From Candidatus Kuenenia stuttgartensis (GTDB taxonomy: Bacteria > Planctomycetota > Planctomycetia > Isosphaerales > Isosphaeraceae), in contig CAMCFM010000177.1 in the NCBI GenBank assembly GCA_945874095.1, positions 1 to 7,950 of the forward strand: DNA of 7,950 nucleotides, written 5' to 3'. A program made the position numbers and the translations under genes. This document shows, piece by piece, positions 1 through 6,277 of this stretch (position 1 is the stretch's first letter; each line of letters starts with the position of its first letter). Under the pieces are notes generated by a model that was not told the DNA's origin, searched no databases, and saw only the letters and a list, made by a program, of their open reading frames with translations.

Positions 1-1614
1 GAAGGCGTGGTCGTCTGGCGGTTCCCGGGCTGGTCGCTGACCCAAAAGACCAGGCAGTTGATTGACGCGGCTACGAGTCGGACCTACCAGGCCCGCCTGC
101 TGGTGCCACCCGGTTGGATCGACCGAAGCAACGGCAAAGCCGATTTGCCAGACTGGGACCGCAAGGGCGATAACAAAAAGTACGATATCGTGCCGATACG
201 CTTCATCCGAGCCTGCGAAGCCGGGCACATGGACGACATCGACTGGCGGGCGTTTATTCATGGCGATGATGCCACCTGCCAAGGCAACCTCTGGCTGGAC
301 GAGATGGGAACCTCCGGTGAACTGACTGAGCTTCGTGTGCGTTGCGATGGCTGTGGGCAGAGCCGCGGGCTGAGCCAGGCTGCTGGGAAGCACAATCCTT
401 CGCTGGGTAAGTGCTCTGGCCGCCAGGAATGGTTGGGGCAGGAATACCGACGGGTTCCGTGTGACAAAAACATGCATCTGTTGATCCGCACGGCGAGCAA
501 CGCTTATTTCCCGATCAAAGTGAGCGTGATCTCATTGCCCGATCGGGACGAGCAATTGCGCAAGGCCATGCAGGAGTGCTGGCAAAACTGTCTGGAAAAT
601 GTGACGGAGCTTTCGGAAATCAGTATTGCATTAAGGTTCAATCCAACTGCAAGTGCCAAGCTATCGATTTATCGTACAGAAGACATCTGGGCAGAGATTC
701 AGGCCCGCCGAAACCCTCAGGCAAATGCAACGCAGGCCGCCGACAACATACGGACACCGGAACTGAAGCTGCTGATCTCTCCAGAAAAATTCCTCGGCGA
801 AGATGGTCTGGACAGCCCATTTTTCGCCGAAGTCGTCGATCAGCCGGTCCCTACGGAATCATCGTCGATGGACCTGGTGGAGCGGGTGGTGATGATCCAC
901 CGGTTGCGCGAAGTGACGGCTTTGACCGGCTATTCGAGGTTCGAGTACGTCACTCAGGATGTAGACGACGAAATCCCGTTCGCCGCCGAAATGGCCCCTC
1001 TGGGCAAGAACACCGACTGGCTGCCTGCCGTTGAAAACCGGGGTGAAGGTCTTTTCATCCAGTTGAAGAAAACCGCCGTAGAGGCATGGGCAAAACTGCC
1101 GGAAGTACGGGACGCTGTCGATTCATTCCACCGGGGCGTGGAGCTGTACAACGAAGAAAATCAGGCGAAACGGGAATTCAAGGGGCCGGAATACGTCTTG
1201 TTGCACACCCTGAGCCACCTGCTGATGCACACGATCGCTTTGGAGTGCGGCTACCCGGCGGCTTCGATCAAGGAGCGGATCTACAACGACAGCGACATCG
1301 GCTATGGCATTATGCTCTACACCGCCAGCTCCGACTCGCACGGCACTCTGGGTGGCCTGGCGTCCACGGCCCGATCCATCGACCTCTACCTGGCCAAAGC
1401 CTTGGAACTTGGTGCACGGTGCTCAAACGACCCGATCTGCGGCCTGCACCAGCCAGACGACCCGCACGACAAACGACACTTCCACGGAGCCGCCTGCCAT
1501 GGCTGCGTTTACCTGAGTGAGACCAGCTGCGAGAGCATGAACGACTTCCTGGACCGGAATCTGGTGGTCAGGACGATCGCGTCGAATCGGCGGCACTTCT
1601 TTGAGAAGCGTTAG
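1..1614 (+). CDS. drmB: DISARM protein DrmB (DUF1998 family), 5'-truncated by window edge
   Basis: DrmB is the DUF1998 component of the DISARM restriction-like anti-phage system; with the helicase-like DrmA it forms the core that acts on incoming phage DNA. The frame is open to base 1, so the GTG at 7 is probably internal and some N-terminal sequence is missing. Numbering from that GTG, the DrmB signature order is visible: RFPGW (5-9), PIRFIRACEAGHMDDIDWR (63-81), a zinc-knuckle-like CDGC (113-116) with later C136 and C152, RTASNAYFP (161-169), RLREVTALTGYSR (299-311), GEGLFIQL (346-353), then the DUF1998 part with LLHTLSHLLMH (398-408), GIMLYTASSDSHGTLGGL (434-451) and a C-terminal cysteine cluster (C472, C478, C497, C500, C508) ending in CESMNDFLDRNLV. 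The first knuckle seen in some relatives is absent (WSLTQKT in its place). DUF1998 also occurs in helicases, but the whole pattern fits DrmB. drmA would be expected to the left; no drmC follows here. Confidence 0.9.
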   Translation, partial: EGVVVWRFPGWSLTQKTRQLIDAATSRTYQARLLVPPGWIDRSNGKADLPDWDRKGDNKKYDIVPIRFIRACEAGHMDDIDWRAFIHGDDATCQGNLWLDEMGTSGELTELRVRCDGCGQSRGLSQAAGKHNPSLGKCSGRQEWLGQEYRRVPCDKNMHLLIRTASNAYFPIKVSVISLPDRDEQLRKAMQECWQNCLENVTELSEISIALRFNPTASAKLSIYRTEDIWAEIQARRNPQANATQAADNIRTPELKLLISPEKFLGEDGLDSPFFAEVVDQPVPTESSSMDLVERVVMIHRLREVTALTGYSRFEYVTQDVDDEIPFAAEMAPLGKNTDWLPAVENRGEGLFIQLKKTAVEAWAKLPEVRDAVDSFHRGVELYNEENQAKREFKGPEYVLLHTLSHLLMHTIALECGYPAASIKERIYNDSDIGYGIMLYTASSDSHGTLGGLASTARSIDLYLAKALELGARCSNDPICGLHQPDDPHDKRHFHGAACHGCVYLSETSCESMNDFLDRNLVVRTIASNRRHFFEKR

Positions 1615-1729
1615 GCCGACGGGAGTTTGCTTTCCAATTGCCGCCCCGGTAATATGCGTCGGATGAGCCCCCCGATTTCCGGATGTTGGCCGGAGGCTGG
1701 TGGCTGATTTCATCCAGCTTGGAAATCCA

Positions 1730-1758
1730 TGAGCGTCAAATCAAATGACTGACGCTCA
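1730..1758. other. Perfect 9-bp inverted repeat downstream of drmB
   Basis: TGAGCGTCA at 1730-1738 is exactly complementary to TGACGCTCA at 1750-1758, with an 11-base loop. It lies about 115 bases after the drmB stop, so it could form the 3' end hairpin of the drmB transcript. No T-run follows (the next bases are GGCTGTCCCC), so a classical intrinsic terminator is not supported. It also sits close to the end of the transposase remnant and could be a scar of that element. The rest of 1615-1802 shows no coding signal. Confidence 0.4.
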
Positions 1759-1802
1759 GGCTGTCCCCAAAGGACCTTATCCTCCAACCATGATTGCAGA
1801 TC

Positions 1803-2392
1803 TTACACGATCAGCCTGCTGTCGCAATGAACAGAGATTCGGATTCCACAACCTGTATTTCTGCATTGACTTCTGAATTGATTTACCAGATTCCGTTTCC
1901 TGTTTGCTTTGGCCAAATACTTACGCCTTTCTGCCCAGATCGCCTCGTCACGCCCTTCAAGTTTCGCCCCCGGTGCCACGTAACCAGTCGCACTATGTAA
2001 CCTAACATCAATATCGCACGTCACATAGCGCATCCATCATCGGCGCGTTGCAGCACGATCTCAACCTCTTGCTCTGTCATCGTTTCGCGAAGTTCCGAAT
2101 GTATGACTACTCGTGAAAAGCCATCCAGGAAGCTGCAATTTGGGTAGAAGACTCCATCGATTTTGATAAACGAGATATCGGTGTGCCATTCCTAATGGGG
2201 CCTGAACGGCTGCTTTAAGCCATTGCATTTATTGGACTTGTGTATGTATCTAGTTCTAGTTCTGATTCATCGGGCTTAAAGCAGGACTCGACGGACGCTG
2301 GATGGGCTGGCGGCCACAACTCTTTGATCGTTCATCATGTAGGCTAACCGCCGATAGCCTTCACCGAGGTTCTGATCGTAAAAGCTTTTGTT
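1803..2392 (-). pseudogene. Decayed, internally deleted IS3-like DDE (rve) transposase
   Basis: The minus strand encodes recognisable pieces of an IS3-type OrfB integrase/transposase in the right order. From about 2392 to 2279 it reads GEGYRRLAYMM...VAASPSSVRRVL, the segment before the catalytic core. In the same frame, after stops at 2276 and 2267, comes GLKQPFRPH, a TAG at 2192-2194 where relatives usually have Q or E, then EWHTDISFIKIDGVFY, CSFLDGFSRVVIHSELRE and MTEQEVEIVLQRA (down to about 2041). This includes the first catalytic Asp in WHTD. The central part that would carry the DNGPQF and SNGKLE motifs is missing. A different frame then supplies the C-terminus from 2006 to about 1875: VRLHSATGYVAP, EGRDEAIWAERR. 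The element is therefore dead: at least three in-frame stops, an internal deletion and a frame change near 2010-2040. The N-terminal part is also absent. No terminal repeats or target duplication could be defined with confidence. Confidence 0.85.
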
Positions 2393-2491
2393 CCATTGGT
2401 GTATGAATAATTGGGGATAACAGATAACGTCGGTTGGTTTTGAAAACCGGAACTTGTTTTCCGCCTGATCCTTAGCAGGGAACCTGTACGC

Positions 2492-2520
2492 TTGCATAGA
2501 AATTGAAGTCGAGGTATATT
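2492..2520 (+). promoter_or_regulatory. Possible housekeeping-type promoter for the sigma/kinase operon
   Basis: TTGCAT (2492-2497) and TATATT (2515-2520) are separated by 17 bases and end about 70 bases before the sigma factor ATG. The -10-like box is one base from consensus; the -35-like box matches only at TTG. This is a consensus resemblance only. An autoregulated ECF promoter elsewhere in 2393-2592 is equally possible. Confidence 0.25.
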
Positions 2521-2592
2521 TGTAGAGTCGCTCCACACACACAGAATTGGAAGTCCAATTTGCATTGACCTCCCATGAAGGTGTTTGTCTGA

Positions 2593-3255
2593 ATGAGTTA
2601 CTCTCCCGATTCACACACGCATCAGTCATTGATAATGCACATGGCGGAGGGCGGATCGTCCTCTGATTCTTGGGCGTTGTTCATTGATAAATATGGTCCA
2701 AAGCTCTATTTTTGGTCAATGCAGTGGTGTGCCAATCATCACGATGCCGAAGAGTTGGTTCAGGAAACAACGCTCGTTGTTTTCCGAAAAATTGGAGTGT
2801 TTCGAAGCCGAGCATTGGGTGGCTTTCGCGCATGGCTTAAGGAGATCGCGTTTCATTGCTGGCAGAAGATGCTGACGAGCAAAAAGAAATTCGAAAGGCC
2901 GATGCATGATCCTCTGCTGGCGCATTTTAAACATAGCCAGATGATCGATCAGATGGCCCGAACGGATCTGGAGGCATTGTTTGACTCGATCGCCGACCAG
3001 GAGATTCTGGATCTGGCAATGTTCAAGGCCAAGTCCAAATTTAGGGAAAAGACGTGGCGTATCTTTGAATTGATCGACTTGGAATGCAAAACGGTCGATC
3101 AGGTCGTTGAACAGCAAAATGTGAGCCGTGGGGCTGTCCATACGGCGGTTTATAAGGTTCGCAAGTTGATCCGCGAAGAAATTGACAATCTGGGGATCTC
3201 GATGTTGTCTCCCACGATCCCTCACGACTTAACCCCGGCCTATGATAATGCCTGA
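2593..3255 (+). CDS. ECF-type RNA polymerase sigma factor (sigma-70 family)
   Basis: A 220-residue cytoplasmic transcription initiation factor that would direct RNA polymerase to a dedicated promoter set. The sigma-2 region spans about residues 25-92: SWALFIDKYGPKLYFW (26-41), HHDAEELVQETTLVVF (49-64) and FRAWLKEIAFHCW (78-90), the last corresponding to the -10-recognising part. The sigma-4 region is about 150-195, with the helix-turn-helix TVDQVVEQQNVSRGAVHTA (167-185) followed by VYKVRKLIREE. The start at 2593 is favoured by GAAGG at 2577-2581, spaced 11 bases, and by an N-terminal length typical of planctomycete ECF factors; Met15 or Met17 would be alternatives. The gene end overlaps the start of the kinase gene, so the two are co-transcribed and probably translationally coupled. 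ECF groups linked to Ser/Thr kinases rather than classical anti-sigma factors are known in Planctomycetota, and this pair fits that pattern. The target promoters are not evident. Confidence 0.9.
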   Translation: MSYSPDSHTHQSLIMHMAEGGSSSDSWALFIDKYGPKLYFWSMQWCANHHDAEELVQETTLVVFRKIGVFRSRALGGFRAWLKEIAFHCWQKMLTSKKKFERPMHDPLLAHFKHSQMIDQMARTDLEALFDSIADQEILDLAMFKAKSKFREKTWRIFELIDLECKTVDQVVEQQNVSRGAVHTAVYKVRKLIREEIDNLGISMLSPTIPHDLTPAYDNA

Positions 3256-5230
3256 ATGCCCAAGTCTGAATCGTCTGCAGGAATATCTCTCTGATAGCCT
3301 GCAGGAGTACGACACCCAGCAGATCGAGGAACATCTCGGCCTGTGCGAGTTATGTGTGCAACTTCTGGAAGAGCAATACCAACCGCTCGACTTCTTGAAT
3401 AGTTCACCAAAATCTGAACACCCCGATGGCTACAAATCAGATCGAGTTCTCCCAACCGATCCTGGTATGATTTTTCTGGATCAGCTCAAATCATCCTTTC
3501 CCAGGCAATTGCCCAAACGTATTGGCCCGTATAACGTTTTGCGCTTATTAGCCGATGGTGGCACCGGCGAAGTTTATGAATGTATTGACGCCCGCTTGCA
3601 CCGACGCGTGGCAGTGAAGACTATCCGTCCACAGATGGTTAAGCACCGGGTTCTGGAGCGACTCAATCAAGAGGCCCGGATTCAGGGCCTGCTTTCGCAT
3701 GAAAATATTGTACCACTGCACGATTTCGGAATGAATCAGGACGGCATTCCTTATCTTGTGATGGAGATGATTGAAGGTGGCACACTTGGTGAGCTGTTGC
3801 GGAAACGGCCACTGGCCCCGAAGGTCGCTGCGAAGCTCTTGGAGGCTTGTTCTCTAGCCGTGCATTATGCGCACGAAAAGGGTGTGCTTCACCGGGATTT
3901 GAAGCCTTCAAATATATTGATTGCGAATCAGAGGTTTGGCCGATTCGATGATGGTGAATTGGGCGAACGAGCGAATCTGGTACCGAAGATCACGGATTTT
4001 GGCCTGGCCAAACTCTTTGATAATGATACGCAGCTTACTCAAACGGGAACGGTGCTGGGCACACCTACGTATATGTCTCCTGAGCAGGCATCTGGTGGGA
4101 GTGGCTTACTGGGGGAAGAGAGCGATGTGTATGCACTTGGGGTGATTCTTTATGAATGCCTGACCGGGCGGCCTCCATTTCAATCCGACAGTGTCACGAT
4201 CACGCTGAGGATGATTCAGGAGAATGTTCCGGTCAGCCCCCGGATTCTTTTGCCTGGGCTATCGAAAGACCTTGAGACGATCTGTCTGAAGTGCCTTGAG
4301 AAGGAACCATCGCAGAGGTACCAAAGTGCCTACGCTCTGGCCAACGACCTGCAGAATTTCCTGAAAGGCAATCCGATTCATGCCCGCCCGCTCTCTGTAT
4401 TTGCGAAAAGCTGGAGATGGTGCCGGCGTAACCGATACTTGGCCGCAGCCATTATCGTCACAGTGACTTCGCTAGTCAGCCTGTCGGCCGGGGTGATTGC
4501 TTTTGCTTACGTGCAGGCGGATCTACTGCAAAGGGCGACATCAAATGGGCAGATGGCCATAAAAAAGGCCACCCAGGCAGAATTGGCCGAGAATGAGGCC
4601 CGCCGGCAACGTGACATGGCGCGGAGTCAGTTTGAGGCCAGCTCTCACGTTTTGCACAATATTGGCAACATGCTCGTTCTGAGCAAGATCAAGCCCGACC
4701 CGCACCTCAAAGAACTCAATCAGCAATTCCAAAAAGAAGTTCTTGTTCTTTCTCAGGATTACCTGAAACGCTCTGACCTCCATACCGATTCGCCTGAAAT
4801 ACTGACCCTCTCAATATTTAATGCTGCCAGAGCCAACGACGATTTGGGGCAATACGCCGAAGCCATTAGGCTTTACACCTGGTTACTGGAACTTCTTGAA
4901 AAAACACCTTTGCCAAATCCCGAGAGTGAATCCTATCGGTACCTGGCTACCAATGCTGCCTTGGCACTCGCTGAACTTCACGATAGTCAGAAGAAACCCG
5001 AAATGGCCATTGCTGTTCTGGAACCTCTCTGGCGGAACCCTTGTTTGCCACCATTTGGCCAATCCCAAAACTTTGCCGACCCAGGAGTAAAACGCATTCA
5101 GATCCTCGCAGGTTCTAAGCTGCAAAATTTTTACATCAAAACCAAGCAGCTTGAAAAATCAAATCGAATCGGTATGGAGCTTGAGACGCTCAAGTCGTCG
5201 AATTATCCGTCAACTCTAAATGGATCATAA
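3242..5230 (+). CDS. Membrane-anchored Ser/Thr protein kinase with N-terminal anti-sigma-like zinc motif
   Basis: A 662-residue Hanks-type kinase. Residues 1-45 carry C6 and then HLGLCELC (H31, C35, C38), the H-x3-C-x2-C pattern of zinc-binding anti-sigma (zf-HC2/ZAS) heads. The kinase domain is about 97-375: glycine loop LADGGTGEVY (103-112), VAVK with K126, likely C-helix E144, HRDLKPSN (217-224, catalytic D219), DFG (252-254), GTPTYMSPE (273-281) and DVYALG (295-300). All catalytic residues are present, so activity is expected. Asp219 and Asp252 are 33 residues apart, about 15 more than in typical kinases, because of an insert around 229-247. A hydrophobic helix at about 399-422, after basic WRWCRRNR, places the kinase in the cytoplasm and the C-terminus across the membrane. 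That part has a coiled-coil-like stretch (about 437-467) and TPR-like helices (about 518-600) that may sense a signal. ATG 3242 or ATG 3248 may be the start; neither has a clear ribosome site, and both overlap the sigma gene (14 or 8 bases), favouring coupled reinitiation. Confidence 0.92.
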   Translation: MIMPECPSLNRLQEYLSDSLQEYDTQQIEEHLGLCELCVQLLEEQYQPLDFLNSSPKSEHPDGYKSDRVLPTDPGMIFLDQLKSSFPRQLPKRIGPYNVLRLLADGGTGEVYECIDARLHRRVAVKTIRPQMVKHRVLERLNQEARIQGLLSHENIVPLHDFGMNQDGIPYLVMEMIEGGTLGELLRKRPLAPKVAAKLLEACSLAVHYAHEKGVLHRDLKPSNILIANQRFGRFDDGELGERANLVPKITDFGLAKLFDNDTQLTQTGTVLGTPTYMSPEQASGGSGLLGEESDVYALGVILYECLTGRPPFQSDSVTITLRMIQENVPVSPRILLPGLSKDLETICLKCLEKEPSQRYQSAYALANDLQNFLKGNPIHARPLSVFAKSWRWCRRNRYLAAAIIVTVTSLVSLSAGVIAFAYVQADLLQRATSNGQMAIKKATQAELAENEARRQRDMARSQFEASSHVLHNIGNMLVLSKIKPDPHLKELNQQFQKEVLVLSQDYLKRSDLHTDSPEILTLSIFNAARANDDLGQYAEAIRLYTWLLELLEKTPLPNPESESYRYLATNAALALAELHDSQKKPEMAIAVLEPLWRNPCLPPFGQSQNFADPGVKRIQILAGSKLQNFYIKTKQLEKSNRIGMELETLKSSNYPSTLNGS

Positions 5231-6277
5231 TAGGGGCGGCTTTTTTTTTAAAAAATTATCGGTTATTCTGATTCTGGCATCGAAGTAATTTGATATTGGC
5301 TTACGGCAAAGCAACGGGGTGAGGGCACAGCCATTCGTGTCGTAAATACAAATTGTTTAATATCAATGACTTAGGTGCTGGCCAAGAATATGTTCCGTAT
5401 TATAGAAATGGTGGGGGTGGCTGAAAACGCTTAGTTCTTATATACGCCGAAACCGGGGGCTAGAGCCCTACGGCTAGTTCGCCAGTCGGCTTGGCGCTAG
5501 CCCCGGTTCGCTTAAAACGCGGAAACTATTCTTGACCTGATCCTAAGATCTATGCCAACAGGCTTATTCAATCACAAATTACATGTTCAACAGTTTATCA
5601 TTTCCAACTGTGATTCAGAATCTGACTATTGGCTCGAATTGAGTTTCATAGATTTGGAGAATTGCACATTGGGGGCGTCCGCAATGCGATGTCTGCGTAC
5701 AAGTTGGAGAAAATCTCGCTTTCAGGAATCCTCTCATTCCTAGAATGGCATATCTGATTGTTCATAATCGTCTACGCGGTAGTGCGTTAAAAAATCCTGT
5801 TTTTTATTTCATCAAAACTGTGAGTTTTGGCGGTCAATCAGGTGTTTATATGGGTACGGTTCCTGTCGAAGTGCGATTGGCTCGGCCTTTGCAAAAAAGG
5901 TTGGGTTGGTTTGATTACGAGAGTGAACGAAGTCTGAGATGCAACCAACAAGCCGAAATTGCACCACTAAACTCGATCAGCATTTGAGAGAAAGATCCAA
6001 ATCAACGATGTCGCTACACCGCTTAAATTCCTACATGAATTTGACTTGCGATATCTATTACTGGATTGGACAAGCCCCTGTTCTCTGTCTTCCGGCTCAA
6101 GAAATACCAGAGCCATGCTGGCCGGCAAAGTTCCACCAACGGAATACGATATTTGTGTCCTGCATTCCCAGTTCTACAGGCTTCTTGTCTAAACAGAGCA
6201 TAAAGCAAGCCTAATCAACATCCAGTTCGACTCATACTTCAAGTGGCTCTAATGAGCCTCATACACCAAGAGATCCC
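5231..6277. other. Long intergenic region without a convincing gene
   Basis: About 1 kb separates the kinase stop from the next start. Short open frames exist (for example 5552-5743, 5745-5987 and 5939-6214 on +), but their translations resemble nothing recognisable, have no good ribosome sites and are the length expected by chance in AT-richer DNA. Just after the kinase stop is GGGGCGGC followed by nine T and six A (5241-5255), without a clear stem. The distinct item is the hairpin at 5445-5512, listed separately. A small inverted repeat, GGCTC-TAAT-GAGCC (6245-6258), lies 19 bases before the ATG of the giant gene and could be an operator or a leader hairpin; that is inference. No RNA gene was recognised. 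Confidence 0.6.
5445..5512. repeat. GC-rich imperfect hairpin element, possible mobile or dispersed intergenic repeat
   Basis: AACCGGGGGCTAG (5451-5463) pairs with CTAGCCCCGGTT (5497-5508) with only one bulged G. The pairing extends outward through GCCGA/TCGC with a small bulge and inward through GCC (5465-5467) with GGC (5493-5495). The element is much richer in GC than its AT-rich surroundings. The 7-mer AAAACGC occurs on both sides (5424-5430 and 5514-5520), as a target duplication might look. From memory, hairpins with this 'gggggctag...ctagcccc' core recur between genes in planctomycete genomes, but this could not be checked here. It could also act as an RNA structure or transcription end signal between the kinase gene and the giant gene. 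Confidence 0.6.

Noticed and set aside
7..9. GTG at 7 as the true start of drmB
   Set aside because: The frame is open upstream to base 1, and the DrmB family has additional N-terminal sequence before the RFPxW motif, which lies only a few residues after this GTG.
1760..2424. CTGTCCCCAA (1760-1769) and the reverse complement of TTGGGGATAACAG (around 2411-2423) as terminal inverted repeats of the dead element
   Set aside because: The match needs a three-base gap and the enclosed stretch would be too short to include the transposase N-terminus even before deletion, so the ends cannot be assigned.
2276..2629. Minus-strand 117-residue ORF as an intact gene
   Set aside because: Only its last 35-40 residues resemble a protein family (the IS3-like transposase fragment); the remainder is unrecognisable and overlaps the leader and start of the sigma factor gene.
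2716..3225. 169-residue minus-strand ORF
   Set aside because: It is a shadow lying wholly inside the clearly recognisable sigma factor gene.
5231..5260. Intrinsic terminator after the kinase gene (nine T following GGGGCGGC)
   Set aside because: No complementary stem precedes the T-run, and it runs directly into six A; it is only an AT tract on present evidence.
5552..6214. Small ORFs in the 1-kb intergenic region as genes
   Set aside because: No recognisable domains, no good ribosome sites, mutual overlap in different frames, and chance-like lengths.
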